A stretch of DNA of 64,000 bases from Variovorax paradoxus (GTDB lineage Bacteria > Pseudomonadota > Gammaproteobacteria > Burkholderiales > Burkholderiaceae_C): contig NZ_JAUSRN010000010.1 in assembly GCF_030811855.1 (NCBI RefSeq), positions 159,001 to 223,000 of the forward strand. Reading direction: 5' to 3'. Shown here piece by piece: positions 33,982-43,880 of the stretch. Within the stretch, counting starts at the first letter, position 1; every line of letters begins with the position of its first letter. The position numbers and the translations under genes were made by a program. The notes beneath the pieces are model-generated. The model ran no database searches and was not told the DNA's origin. It saw only the letters and a list, made by a program, of their open reading frames with translations.

Positions 33982-36081
33982 TTACTTAGCGCGAGCAGCC
34001 ACGATGGCTTCGGCAACGTTGCGCGGAGCTTCAGCGTAGTGCTTGAACTCCATCGTGTACGTGGCGCGGCCTTGCGACATCGAACGCAGCGTGGTCGAGT
34101 AGCCGAACATTTCCGACAGCGGCACTTCGGCCTTGATGGACTTGCCGCCACCGATCATGTCGTCCATGCCCTGCACCATGCCGCGGCGTGAGGACAGGTC
34201 GCCCATCACGTTGCCGGCGTAGTCTTCAGGCGTTTCGACTTCCACGGCCATCATCGGCTCGAGGATCACGGGGCTGGCCTTGCGGGCGCCTTCCTTGAAA
34301 CCGAAGATGGCGGCCATCTTGAACGCCATTTCGTTCGAGTCCACATCGTGGTACGAACCGAAGTGCAGCGTGACCTTGACGTCGACGACGGGGTAGCCCG
34401 CCAGCACGCCTTGCGTCAGCGCTTCGACAACGCCCTTTTCCACCGCGGGGATGTATTCGCGAGGAACCACACCGCCCTTGATGGCGTCGACGAACTCAAA
34501 GCCCTTGCCCGCTTCCTGCGGCTCGAGCTTCAGGATGACGTGGCCGTATTGGCCCTTGCCGCCCGACTGGCGAACGAACTTGCCTTCGGCATCTTCGACG
34601 GTCTTGCGGATCGTTTCGCGGTAAGCCACTTGCGGCTTGCCCACGTTGGCTTCCACGCCGAATTCGCGCTTCATGCGGTCCACGATGATTTCAAGGTGGA
34701 GCTCGCCCATGCCGGCGATGATGGTCTGGCCCGATTCCTCGTCGGTCTTGACGCGGAACGAAGGATCTTCCTGAGCGAGGCGCTGCAGGGCGATGCCCAT
34801 CTTTTCCTGGTCGGCCTTGGTCTTGGGCTCGACAGCCTGCGAGATCACCGACTCAGGGAACACCATGCGCTCGAGCGTCACGATGGCCGCGGGATCGCAC
34901 AGGGTTTCGCCCGTGGTCACTTCCTTCAGGCCCACGCAGGCGGCGATGTCGCCGGCGCGGATTTCGTTCACTTCTTCGCGGTTGTTCGCGTGCATCTGCA
35001 CGATACGGCCGATGCGTTCCTTCTTGCCGCGCACCGGGTTGTAGACGCTGTCGCCCTTGGTCAGCACGCCCGAGTAGACGCGCACGAAGGTCAGCTGGCC
35101 CACGAACGGGTCGGTCATGAGCTTGAACGCGAGGGCCGAGAACTTCTCGCCGTCGTCAGCCTTGCGGGTGACAGGCGCTTCGTCTTCGTCCAGGCCGTTG
35201 ACCGGCGGGATGTCAGTCGGAGCCGGCATGTATTCGACGACGGCGTCGAGCATGGCCTGCACGCCCTTGTTCTTGAAGGCCGAGCCGCACAGCATCGGCT
35301 GGATTTCACCGGCGATGGTGCGCTGGCGAATGGCCTTCTTGATTTCTTCCTCGGTCAGCTCATTGCCTTCGAGGTACTTGTTCATCAGCTCTTCGCTCGC
35401 TTCGGCAGCGGCTTCGACGAGCTTTTCGCGGTATTCGTTGCAGACGTCGGTCAGGTTCGCGGGAATTTCACCGTAGGTGAAGGTCACGCCCTTGTCTTCG
35501 TCCCAGATGATGGCCTTCATCTTCACGAGGTCGACGATGCCCTGGAAGTGCTCTTCGGCACCAATCGGGATCTGGATCACGACGGGATTGGCCTTCAGGC
35601 GATCCACCATCATCTGGCGCACGCGCAGGAAGTCGGCGCCGGTGCGGTCCATCTTGTTGACGAACGCGAGGCGCGGAACCTTGTACTTGTTGGCTTGGCG
35701 CCAGACGGTTTCCGACTGGGGCTGCACGCCGCCAACGGCGTCGTACACCATGACAGCGCCGTCCAGCACGCGCATCGAGCGCTCGACTTCAATCGTGAAG
35801 TCCACGTGGCCGGGGGTGTCGATGATGTTGATGCGGTGTTCTTCGAACTTGCCGGCCATGCCCTTCCAGAAGCAGGTGGTGGCAGCCGAGGTGATCGTGA
35901 TGCCACGCTCTTGCTCTTGCTCCATCCAGTCCATCGTGGCGGCGCCATCGTGCACTTCACCGATCTTGTGGTTCACACCGGTGTAGAACAGGATGCGCTC
36001 GGTCGTCGTGGTCTTGCCGGCGTCGATGTGCGCGGAGATGCCGATGTTGCGGTAGCGCTCGATGGGGGTCTTGCGGGACAT
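33982..36081 (-). CDS. fusA: Elongation factor G
   Basis: 699-residue translocase GTPase. G1 AHIDAGKTTTTERILFYTG, switch RGITITSAATTCFW, DTPGHVDFT, NKMDRTGAD and the C-terminal domain IV loop (EIIVDRMKREFGVEANVGKP and later PREYIPAVEKG) are all present. Standard length and place between rpsG and tuf. Confidence 0.98.
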   Translation of the reverse strand: MSRKTPIERYRNIGISAHIDAGKTTTTERILFYTGVNHKIGEVHDGAATMDWMEQEQERGITITSAATTCFWKGMAGKFEEHRINIIDTPGHVDFTIEVERSMRVLDGAVMVYDAVGGVQPQSETVWRQANKYKVPRLAFVNKMDRTGADFLRVRQMMVDRLKANPVVIQIPIGAEEHFQGIVDLVKMKAIIWDEDKGVTFTYGEIPANLTDVCNEYREKLVEAAAEASEELMNKYLEGNELTEEEIKKAIRQRTIAGEIQPMLCGSAFKNKGVQAMLDAVVEYMPAPTDIPPVNGLDEDEAPVTRKADDGEKFSALAFKLMTDPFVGQLTFVRVYSGVLTKGDSVYNPVRGKKERIGRIVQMHANNREEVNEIRAGDIAACVGLKEVTTGETLCDPAAIVTLERMVFPESVISQAVEPKTKADQEKMGIALQRLAQEDPSFRVKTDEESGQTIIAGMGELHLEIIVDRMKREFGVEANVGKPQVAYRETIRKTVEDAEGKFVRQSGGKGQYGHVILKLEPQEAGKGFEFVDAIKGGVVPREYIPAVEKGVVEALTQGVLAGYPVVDVKVTLHFGSYHDVDSNEMAFKMAAIFGFKEGARKASPVILEPMMAVEVETPEDYAGNVMGDLSSRRGMVQGMDDMIGGGKSIKAEVPLSEMFGYSTTLRSMSQGRATYTMEFKHYAEAPRNVAEAIVAARAK

Positions 36082-36118
36082 GATTTACTTTCGGGTTAAA
36101 TGCGTTGAGCGCTGGGCC

Positions 36119-36149
36119 TTGAGCACGGGCGACATCGCCCGACACTCAA
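36119..36149. other. Hairpin in rpsG-fusA spacer
   Basis: TTGAG/CTCAA outer stem with an inner GGGCG-ACAT-CGCCC stem, in the 97-base gap between rpsG and fusA. Outside it, the spacer also carries GTTGAGCGC and related CAACGCCC copies. It may tune fusA expression or be an RNA-processing site. Confidence 0.4.
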
Positions 36150-36177
36150 CGCCCAACGCCCAAGCGAAGTTTGATTC

Positions 36178-36651
36178 TTAGAAGCGGAAGTGGCTGAAAG
36201 CGCGGTTGGCTTCTGCCATGCGGTGCACTTCATCGCGCTTCTTCATGGCGCCGCCACGGCCTTCCGTGGCTTCCATCAGCTCGTTGGCCAAACGCAGGGC
36301 CATCGACTTTTCGCCACGCTTGCGGGCGGCTTCCTTGATCCAACGCATCGACAGGGCGAGGCGACGGACGGGACGGACTTCGACCGGCACCTGGTAGTTG
36401 GCACCGCCGACACGGCGCGACTTGACTTCGACCATCGGCTTCACGTTGTTGATGGCAACGGTGAAAGCTTCGAGCGGGTCCTTGTCAGGGTTCTTCTTTT
36501 CGATGAAGTCGAGCGCGCCATAAATGATGCGCTCGGCGATCGCCTTCTTGCCGCCTTCCATGATCACGTTCATGAACTTCGACAGCTCGACATTGCCGTA
36601 CTTGGGATCCGGCAGGATTTCACGTTTGGGGACTTCGCGACGACGTGGCAT
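36178..36651 (-). CDS. rpsG: 30S ribosomal protein S7
   Basis: 157-residue S7, head-domain assembly initiator and, in E. coli, repressor of the str operon. MPRRREVPKREILPDPKYG, KPMVEVKSRRVGGANYQVPV and RRLALSMRWIKEAARKRGEK are diagnostic. Spacing to rpsL is about 150 bases. Confidence 0.98.
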   Translation of the reverse strand: MPRRREVPKREILPDPKYGNVELSKFMNVIMEGGKKAIAERIIYGALDFIEKKNPDKDPLEAFTVAINNVKPMVEVKSRRVGGANYQVPVEVRPVRRLALSMRWIKEAARKRGEKSMALRLANELMEATEGRGGAMKKRDEVHRMAEANRAFSHFRF

Positions 36652-36801
36652 GTTACTAACCTCTTTGCTTCAGTTGGCACCGTTTCCGGCACCGCGAGAG
36701 CCATTCCGGACTCTCACTTACTCGACCCGACATTGGGTCACTTCGTTCGATATGCCCGCCAAGGCAACCGAACACCGTTTGTTTTTTGACGACAGGAAGG
36801 C

Positions 36802-37179
36802 TTAAGCCTTCTTGGGACGCTTCGCGCCGTACTTGGAACGCGACTGCTTGCGGTCTTTCACGCCTTGCAGGTCGAGCGAACCGCGCACGATGTGGTAGCG
36901 AACACCGGGCAAGTCCTTGACACGACCGCCGCGAACCAGCACGACGCTGTGTTCTTGCAGGTTGTGGCCTTCGCCGCCGATGTAGGAAATGACTTCGAAG
37001 CCGTTGGTCAGACGGACCTTGGCAACTTTACGAAGCGCCGAGTTGGGCTTCTTTGGCGTCGTGGTGTAGACGCGGGTGCAGACACCGCGGCGTTGCGGCG
37101 AGTTCTGCATGGCAGGGCTCTTCGAATTGATCTTTTCGACCGTTCGACCCTGACGCACCAGTTGATTGATGGTTGGCAT
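36802..37179 (-). CDS. rpsL: 30S ribosomal protein S12
   Basis: 125-residue S12 of the decoding centre. MPTINQLVRQGR, TTTPKKPNSALRKVAKVRL (with Lys42-type residue of streptomycin sensitivity) and VRGGRVKDLPGVRYHIVRG are diagnostic. Start ATG 37179 gives the normal length. It opens the str operon behind a sigma-70 promoter. Confidence 0.98.
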   Translation of the reverse strand: MPTINQLVRQGRTVEKINSKSPAMQNSPQRRGVCTRVYTTTPKKPNSALRKVAKVRLTNGFEVISYIGGEGHNLQEHSVVLVRGGRVKDLPGVRYHIVRGSLDLQGVKDRKQSRSKYGAKRPKKA

Positions 37180-37270
37180 GAATGAATTAGTCCCAAAACA
37201 ACCCGGCTTTGGCTCTGAACCGCCCTTGTCGTGACTCAAGGAGGCCGGGAATAACGAAAACGTGAAACCC

Positions 37271-37286
37271 TTCGGAAAATTCCGAA
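37271..37286. other. Palindromic hairpin at the 5' end of the str mRNA
   Basis: TTCGGA-AAAT-TCCGAA, beginning only a few bases after the expected transcription start (about 37289). Such 5' stems often protect mRNA from decay. Confidence 0.5.
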
Positions 37287-37295
37287 AAGCCCACG

Positions 37296-37324
37296 AGTAT
37301 AGCAGTCGACCCTGCCGTCAGCAA
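37296..37324 (-). promoter_or_regulatory. Sigma-70 promoter of the str operon
   Basis: Minus strand TTGCTG (37324-37319), 17-base spacer and TATACT (37301-37296), placed about 110 bases upstream of rpsL. Confidence 0.75.
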
Positions 37325-37340
37325 TTGCCGTGTGCGGGCG

Positions 37341-38510
37341 TTACTTGATCCAGAGCCGGATGGCGTCCCAGGCGCGGCCAAGAATGCCCGCCTGCTCGAC
37401 GCCCTCCAGCGCCACCAGCGGCACATCCGCCAGCGGCTGGTCGTCCAGGGTCACCTTGAGCGAGCCGACGGCCTGGTACTTGGTGAACGGCGCCACCAGC
37501 GGATCGGGCCGGGCCACCTGGGTCTTGATCTTGTTGGCGGTACCGGCTGGTACCGCGACCACGATCGCTTCCGGACGGCCCAGCTTGAGCGTGTTGGCCT
37601 TGCCTTTCCACACGGCCGGCGTGGCGGCTGGCTGGCCGGCGTCGAACAAACGGACGGCGTCGTAGGCGGTGTAGCCCCAATTCAGCAGCTTCTGCGATTC
37701 GTTGGCGCGCACGGTTTCGCCCGAGGTGCCCAGCACGATCGACAGCAGGCGGCGGCCGCCGGTGAGATTGGGGAAGTCGCGCTTGGCGGTGGCGATCATG
37801 CAGTAGCCGGCCGCCTCGGTATGGCCCGTCTTGAGGCCGTCGACAGTCGGATCGCGGAACAGCAGCAGGTTGCGGTTGGTGTCGTTGGTCGAGGGCGTGC
37901 CCGGGTAGCGGTACTTCTTGATGGCGTAGTACTTGGCTTCCTCCGGGAAGTCGCGCACCAGGCGCGTTGCAAGAATGCTCAGGTCGCGCGCGGTGGTGGT
38001 GTGGCCCGGTGCGGTGAGGCCCTCGGGGTTCTTGTAGCTGGTGTTCTTCATGCCCAGGGCCTTGGCCTGCGCATTCATCAGCTCGACGAAATGTTCGACC
38101 GTGCCGCCCACGCCTTCGGCCAGCGCCACGGTAGCGTCGTTGCCCGACTGCACGATGAGCCCCTTGATCAGGTCTTCGACCGGCACCTGCATCTTGGGGT
38201 CGATGAACATGCGCGATCCGGGCATCTTCCAGGCGCGCTGACTCACCGGCATCGTCTGGGCCAGCGTGATCTTCTTGGCGCGCAGCGCGTCGAACACGAT
38301 GTAGGCCGACATCAGCTTGGTGAGCGAGGCCGGCTCGATCGGGCTGTCGATGTCCTTCTGGGCGAGGATCTGGTTGGCCGTGACGTCGAGCAGCAGATAG
38401 CTGCGCGCGGCAATTTCCGGCGGCGCCGGCACCTGGGCAGCGGCAATCATGCAGAGCGAGGCGGCGGCGGTCAGCACCAGGGCGCGAAACGCGTCAAGAA
38501 AACGATTCAT
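37341..38510 (-). CDS. D-alanyl-D-alanine carboxypeptidase (PBP5/6 type)
   Basis: 389-residue periplasmic enzyme that trims the terminal D-Ala of peptidoglycan pentapeptides. A signal peptide (VLTAAASLCMIAAAQVPAP) is followed by the three penicillin-binding motifs: SLTK (in IEPASLTKLMSAY), SGN (IVQSGNDATVALAE) and KTG (VDGLKTGHTEAAGYC). A beta-rich C-terminal domain with a final amphipathic helix anchors it to the membrane. ATG 38510 lacks a strong ribosome site; ATG 38555 overlapping the upstream hydrolase stop is an alternative. Confidence 0.93.
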   Translation of the reverse strand: MNRFLDAFRALVLTAAASLCMIAAAQVPAPPEIAARSYLLLDVTANQILAQKDIDSPIEPASLTKLMSAYIVFDALRAKKITLAQTMPVSQRAWKMPGSRMFIDPKMQVPVEDLIKGLIVQSGNDATVALAEGVGGTVEHFVELMNAQAKALGMKNTSYKNPEGLTAPGHTTTARDLSILATRLVRDFPEEAKYYAIKKYRYPGTPSTNDTNRNLLLFRDPTVDGLKTGHTEAAGYCMIATAKRDFPNLTGGRRLLSIVLGTSGETVRANESQKLLNWGYTAYDAVRLFDAGQPAATPAVWKGKANTLKLGRPEAIVVAVPAGTANKIKTQVARPDPLVAPFTKYQAVGSLKVTLDDQPLADVPLVALEGVEQAGILGRAWDAIRLWIK

Positions 38511-38551
38511 GGGAGAGATTGGGAGAAGACGAAAACAAGCCCGCAGGGCTT

Positions 38552-39190
38552 TCATGCAATGCCCGCGCGCAGATGGCGGACGACCAGACTTTTGAGCAGC
38601 GGCAATTGTCCGTGAAAGAAATGGCCGCCCCCTGGGACAACCGTGACAGGAAGTGACTGCGGCCGCGCCCAATCCATGACGGCGGACAGCGGCACCGTGT
38701 CGTCCGCCTCGCCGTGGACCACCAGCGTGCGCTCGTGCGCATCGGCCGGCAGCGTGGCAACGGCAAAACGAGAGGCGGCCGTTCCGACGAGCACGAGCTG
38801 GCGAATGTCGCGCGACGCCCAGAGGTCCTCGGCCGTGCAGCTTGCAACGAAGGCGCCGAACGAAAAGCCGGCAATGGCCAGCGGGCCCTCGGGAGCGAGC
38901 TGTTGGACGACGTTCAGCATGTCTTCACGTTCGCCGCGGCCTTCGTCGTGTACGCCTTCGCTCGCACCCACGCCGCGAAAGTTGAAGCGCACGGCAGTCC
39001 AGCCGCAGGCGACGAACGCACGCGCCATGGTCTGCACCACCTTGTTGTCCATGGTGCCGCCGAACAGCGGGTGCGGATGGGCGATGACCGCAATGCCACG
39101 CGTACCGTCGGCCTGGGAGGGCTGGTCGCGCTGCACCTCGATCACGCCGGCGGCGCCCTGGAGGCGGATTTTTTCGGTCTGGGAATTCAT
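38552..39190 (-). CDS. Alpha/beta hydrolase, YpfH/CocE-like small hydrolase
   Basis: 212-residue alpha/beta hydrolase. HPHPLFGGTMDNKVVQTMARA is the oxyanion-side segment, FNFRGVGASEGVHDEGRGE the strand-4 loop, GFSFGAFVA the nucleophile elbow (Ser in G-F-S-F-G), with Asp in HGEADDTVPL and His in GGGHFFHG. This matches the dienelactone hydrolase-like esterase group with unknown natural substrate. It lies upstream of the DD-carboxypeptidase on the same strand. Confidence 0.88.
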   Translation of the reverse strand: MNSQTEKIRLQGAAGVIEVQRDQPSQADGTRGIAVIAHPHPLFGGTMDNKVVQTMARAFVACGWTAVRFNFRGVGASEGVHDEGRGEREDMLNVVQQLAPEGPLAIAGFSFGAFVASCTAEDLWASRDIRQLVLVGTAASRFAVATLPADAHERTLVVHGEADDTVPLSAVMDWARPQSLPVTVVPGGGHFFHGQLPLLKSLVVRHLRAGIA

Positions 39191-39262
39191 GGTGCTTTGG
39201 ATGGAGCGGCGTGGCTGCGGCCGGCCGGGTGCACGGTACGAGCGCGGAGCTTCCGCAAAAGT

Positions 39263-39616
39263 TCAGCGGCCGACATCGGGCGGCAACACCAGACGCTCGA
39301 CGATCTTGCCGTTCTTCAGATGCGAATCGACGATTTCGTCAATGTCTTCGGCATCAACGAAGGTGTACCAGACGGCCTCAGGATAGACCACCGCCACCGG
39401 CCCGCCGGCACAACGGTCGAGGCAGCCGGCCTTGTTGACCCTGACTTTGCCCGGACCCGCCAACCCGGCTTCCTTGACCTTGGCCTTGCAGCGGTCGAAG
39501 CCTTGCTGGGCGTTGTGCAGAGCGCAGCAGTCTTCACCGTTCTTGCGCTCGTTGAGACAAAAGAAGATGTGGCGACCGTAGTAGCCGTGCGGCGCGGCGG
39601 GAGTGGAACTGGGCAT
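39263..39616 (-). CDS. Thioredoxin-like [2Fe-2S] ferredoxin
   Basis: 117-residue (2Fe-2S) ferredoxin of the thioredoxin-like type. Cluster ligand candidates are Cys20 (HIFFCLNER), Cys30/Cys31 (GEDCCALHN), Cys65 and Cys69 (KAGCLDRCAGGP), with YPEAVWYTFVDAEDIDEIV after them. It serves as an electron carrier. The start codon ATG 39616 is adjacent to a TTG codon; either gives essentially the same protein. Confidence 0.88.
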   Translation of the reverse strand: MPSSTPAAPHGYYGRHIFFCLNERKNGEDCCALHNAQQGFDRCKAKVKEAGLAGPGKVRVNKAGCLDRCAGGPVAVVYPEAVWYTFVDAEDIDEIVDSHLKNGKIVERLVLPPDVGR

Positions 39617-39660
39617 CAAGCGATTTTAGTGACGCCAACCATGCGCCGAGGTTGCCACGT

Positions 39661-40776
39661 TCAGTGGGCCGGGCGCCCCCGGCGCGAAAGCGCAGCCACC
39701 ACATAGGCCAGCACCGCGAATGGCCACACCCAGCCCAGCCACTGCGCCAGGCCGTGGAAGCGGATGAATCGCCCCTGCTCCCAGGTGGCCAGCGTCTGCG
39801 CGAAATAGGCGCTCTCGGGCGCCTGGTTCAGCAGGCTTAGTTGAATTACCAAGCCCACCAAGAGCAGGGCTGCGCACAGCCGGCGCGGCGCTCCCAGCAG
39901 CAGCATGCCCGCGACCAAGGCGCTTGCAATGCCGACCTGCACCGGCAGGCCGAGCCAGGCCCATGCATGCTCGGGCCCATAGCTCAAGGCGGCCGACAGC
40001 GCCGAGGCACCGATGCCCGCCAGCAGCGTGAGCGGCAGCAACACGGCACGCCGGGCCACCGTGCGCGTCACCAGGAAGGCCAGCAGGCAAGGCACCAAGG
40101 CCCCGAGCATCACGCACAGCAGTTCGACGGCGGGCACCAGCGGTTCGAGCTCGAACTGTCGAAGCGGCATCCAGTCGATGAAGGGCGTGTCCAGCAGCCA
40201 TTCCGAGATCGCAACTTCGAGCCGCTCGAACACCTGGCCGAGCCCGAAGGTCACGGCCGCCGGGAACAGGAGCGCGATGGGCCACAGCGCCAGCAGCACC
40301 AGCGCGCCGCGAGACTCTTCCACGAACCATTGCGAGCGCGTGCGGCTCCAGTGCGCCACTGCGCCAAGGCGCTCCAGGCCCGCCGCCAGCATGGCCCCCA
40401 GCAGAGCGCCGGAAGTGTTCAGGCCCAGGTCGACATTGGAAGGAATGCGCGCGGGAAGGTAACTCTGCAGCGTCTCCATCGCGAACGCCACGGCCGCGCC
40501 GGCCAACGTCGCGCGCAGCATGGCGCGCCAGACGCTCGCATCGCGCCGCGTGCGCAGCACGGCCAACGCGCACAAGAACCCGAAGGGCACGTAGCCGCCG
40601 ACGTTGATGGCAAAGTCGAAGCCCGTCCAGTACTTGGGCCACGACGCCGACAGATAGGCCCAGGGTGCAATGCCCTGATCGCGCCAGTCGGTAAATGGAT
40701 AAAGGCTGGCATAGACGATCAGTGCCGCATAGGCGAGCGCAAGGGGCAGCGCCGCGGTCTTGTGCTGCGTCTCCAC
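39661..40776 (-). CDS. VanZ-like multi-helix membrane protein
   Basis: 371-residue membrane protein. The N-terminal third is VanZ-like (ASLYPFTDWRDQG, FDFAINVGGYVPFGFLCAL, ETLQSYLPARIPSNVDLGLN), and the rest adds further membrane helices in a poorly characterised region. GTG 40776 is the most plausible start, 13 bases after the hemJ stop; a longer frame would run inside hemJ. Relatives' functions are unclear, teicoplanin resistance being the name-giving exception. Confidence 0.75.
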   Translation of the reverse strand: METQHKTAALPLALAYAALIVYASLYPFTDWRDQGIAPWAYLSASWPKYWTGFDFAINVGGYVPFGFLCALAVLRTRRDASVWRAMLRATLAGAAVAFAMETLQSYLPARIPSNVDLGLNTSGALLGAMLAAGLERLGAVAHWSRTRSQWFVEESRGALVLLALWPIALLFPAAVTFGLGQVFERLEVAISEWLLDTPFIDWMPLRQFELEPLVPAVELLCVMLGALVPCLLAFLVTRTVARRAVLLPLTLLAGIGASALSAALSYGPEHAWAWLGLPVQVGIASALVAGMLLLGAPRRLCAALLLVGLVIQLSLLNQAPESAYFAQTLATWEQGRFIRFHGLAQWLGWVWPFAVLAYVVAALSRRGRPAH

Positions 40777-40789
40777 CTTGGGTTCCGGC

Positions 40790-41218
40790 TCAGAACGGCT
40801 TGACGACCACGAGCACCACGATGCCGAGCAGCAGCAAGACCGGCAGTTCATTGAACCAGCGGTACCAGCGGTGGCTGCGCTGCTGGCCGCCGGCCACGAA
40901 GCGGCGCAGCAGCACGCCGCAGCCATGGTGATAACCAATCGCCGCCAGCACCAGCGCCAGCTTGGCATGCATCCAGCCGTTGCCTGGGCCGCGCCCGATG
41001 CCATAGCCCAGCCAGAGCCAAAGGCCGAAACCCAAAGCCGGGATGGCCAGGAACGTCGTAAACCGAAGCAGCTTGCGTGCCATCAGCAGCAAGCGCTCAC
41101 GTTCGGCCACGGACTCCGGCGGCACCATCGCCAGATTGACGAAGATTCGCGGCAGATAGAACAGACCCGCGAACCAACTCGCAATAAAGACAATGTGAAA
41201 AGATTTGACCCAGAGCAT
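40790..41218 (-). CDS. hemJ: HemJ-type protoporphyrinogen IX oxidase
   Basis: 142-residue integral membrane enzyme oxidising protoporphyrinogen to protoporphyrin in haem synthesis. VKSFHIVFIASWFAGLFYLP (His8) and GNGWMHAKLALVLAAIGYHH (His-x-Lys) carry the conserved residues. Four to five hydrophobic helices, standard length. hemB, an earlier step, lies divergently next to it. Confidence 0.92.
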   Translation of the reverse strand: MLWVKSFHIVFIASWFAGLFYLPRIFVNLAMVPPESVAERERLLLMARKLLRFTTFLAIPALGFGLWLWLGYGIGRGPGNGWMHAKLALVLAAIGYHHGCGVLLRRFVAGGQQRSHRWYRWFNELPVLLLLGIVVLVVVKPF

Positions 41219-41282
41219 GGCCGCAGTTTAGTGGCCGGTTGCGCCCTTCCGGCCTTGGCCCGCCCTCACTGGCGCGGCAGGC

Positions 41283-41313
41283 AAAAAAAAGCCCGACGTC
41301 TGCACGTCGGGCT
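41283..41313 (-). terminator. Terminator of the candidate small RNA
   Basis: AGCCCGACGT (41290-41299), CTGC loop and ACGTCGGGCT (41304-41313); on the minus strand it ends in eight T. No annotated gene ends just upstream of it, which is the main argument for a non-coding transcript. Confidence 0.85.
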
Positions 41314-41386
41314 GGGAAGCCCTTTTGCTGTCACACATCAAGGCACCCGCTCAGGGAGGAAAAGCGGGGAGCGGCAAGCCGCCCGC
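41283..41386 (-). ncRNA. Candidate small RNA between hemJ and hemB
   Basis: A promoter (41392-41420) and a perfect 10-bp terminator stem with an 8-T tail (41283-41313) bracket about 105 bases on the minus strand that contain no credible coding frame. Starting near 41386, the RNA has a hairpin (AGCGGG pairs with CCCGCT), an unpaired UUUCCUCCC segment at 41354-41362 and the terminator stem. The same CCCGCT can pair instead with a second downstream AGCGGG, giving two alternative folds. The exposed CCUCCC resembles anti-Shine-Dalgarno motifs of some sRNAs. Inference only; expression is not shown. Confidence 0.5.
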
Positions 41387-41391
41387 TTCAG

Positions 41392-41420
41392 AATTTAACA
41401 AAGACGAAACAAGGTTTCAA
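41392..41420 (-). promoter_or_regulatory. Sigma-70-like promoter reading toward the candidate small RNA
   Basis: Minus strand TTGAAA (41420-41415), 17-base spacer, TAAATT (41397-41392). Spacing is ideal and the -10 is acceptable. Confidence 0.55.
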
Positions 41421-41558
41421 GCGAAACGACCACTTTCTTTGACATTTCCGCCTAAAAAAAAGAGAACCTTCGGGCTACCGATTCGAGCAGCAATCCAGCG
41501 ACCATCCAGAGGCCGCTCCGCCCCTGCCAAGCGGCGCTTCAGGCACAATTTTCCGCTT

Positions 41559-42578
<1,020 letters not shown>

Positions 42579-42643
42579 TTCGCGATCGATGGGAGCCGCA
42601 GTGCGGGCCCGAGCGACATATAGAGAGAGCAACAAGGCGGCCC

Positions 42644-43798
42644 ATGCGCATCATTGAAATCAATCGCTCGCAGGTAAGCGAGCATCAGGCGCTGGCGCCG
42701 CTCGCGGTGCCCGGCGCCTGCGGCGCGCAAGGCTATCTATGGATTTCGCTCACGCGGGAGGAATTTCGCGCTTCGCTCGCGGAAGTCCAACAGATCCTGC
42801 AGTCGCTCTGCCTCACTCAACTGGTCGATCTGCACGTGGCGGATCTGCTCAACGACCAGTTGCCCTCTCATTTCGACTACACCTCCATATACGACGTGCT
42901 GGTGTTCCGGCGCCTTGCAAACGGGCCGGGCCAGCCGGCGCCGGGCAACGGCAAGGGAACGAGCACCGGGGAGCCGCCTCTCGTCGCACGGCGCGGCCCG
43001 CCGGTGCTGCGCCGGGTCGACACGCGTCCCGTCGGTTTCGCGGTCTTCGACCGCGTGCTGCTGTCGGTCCACCCCGAAGACGGTGCGGTGCGCGACGCCT
43101 TTGCCGTGCGCCTGCTCGCGGCCGGGTCGGCAGACGGCCAGGGCGCCCCGGCGCTCGACGCGCGCGCCACCTCGGCCCGCGTGCCGACCGGCACCGCCGA
43201 CCTGATGCTTCGCGTGATCAACCAGATCGTCGACGGTTACCTGGACTTGCGCCGCGAACTCACGCGCCAGCTCGACCATTGGCAGACCGAGCTGATCGAC
43301 CCACGCAGCCGCTTCACCAACTGGAGCGCGCTGATGGAAACCCGTCAGTCGCTGCACCACCTGGATGAAATCTGCGAGGACCAGCGCGCCGCCATACAGG
43401 ACTGGATCGATTTGCTCGAAACCTTGCCGTCGCCGAAAGGCGAGGCAGAGCAGCGCGAGCGGGAACTGATCATGGTGCGCAGCCGCGACGTGCTCGAGCA
43501 CATCGAGCGCGTGGTGCACCACGTGCGCCGGCTCGAGCAGAACGCCGAAACCGCCGTGCAGATGCATTTCAGCGTCCAGGGCCACCGCGCCAACGACATC
43601 ATGCGCGTGCTCACGGTGCTGACCGCCATCTTCCTGCCGCTCAACCTCATCGCGGGCATTTTTGGCATGAACTTCGAGTTCATTCCGCTGGTGCACAAGG
43701 CAGACGGCTTCTGGATTGCGATGAGCGCAATGCTGGCGATCGCGCTGTTGCTGGTGGTCATTTTCTGGCGCAAGCGCTATCTCGCGCGAACACGCTGA
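42644..43798 (+). CDS. CorA-family divalent metal transporter
   Basis: 384-residue channel-type protein. The cytoplasmic N-domain with long helices (LTRQLDHWQTELIDPRSRFT, LIMVRSRDVLEHIERVVHHV) precedes two C-terminal helices around the CorA signature: LIAGIFGMNFEFIP (GMN motif followed by FE) and then WIAMSAMLAIALLLVVIFWR. It is probably a Mg2+/divalent cation transporter; related ZntB exports zinc. A bidirectional terminator follows. Confidence 0.9.
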   Translation: MRIIEINRSQVSEHQALAPLAVPGACGAQGYLWISLTREEFRASLAEVQQILQSLCLTQLVDLHVADLLNDQLPSHFDYTSIYDVLVFRRLANGPGQPAPGNGKGTSTGEPPLVARRGPPVLRRVDTRPVGFAVFDRVLLSVHPEDGAVRDAFAVRLLAAGSADGQGAPALDARATSARVPTGTADLMLRVINQIVDGYLDLRRELTRQLDHWQTELIDPRSRFTNWSALMETRQSLHHLDEICEDQRAAIQDWIDLLETLPSPKGEAEQRERELIMVRSRDVLEHIERVVHHVRRLEQNAETAVQMHFSVQGHRANDIMRVLTVLTAIFLPLNLIAGIFGMNFEFIPLVHKADGFWIAMSAMLAIALLLVVIFWRKRYLARTR

Positions 43799-43810
43799 TC
43801 GCCCCGCTCC

Positions 43811-43847
43811 AACAAAAAAAGCCACGCTTTCGCGTGGCTTTCTCTTT
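43811..43847. terminator. Bidirectional terminator between corA-like gene and small repeat protein
   Basis: GCCACGC (43821-43827) and GCGTGGC (43832-43838) around a TTTC loop, flanked by seven A upstream and a T-rich stretch downstream, so it can stop transcription from both sides. Confidence 0.88.
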
Positions 43848-43880
43848 TCAAAGCGCCCCGGAGGGCAGCTTTTTTTGCGC

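Noticed and set aside
34348..36099. 583-residue open frame opposite fusA
   Set aside because: Antisense to EF-G with no recognisable domain or ribosome site.
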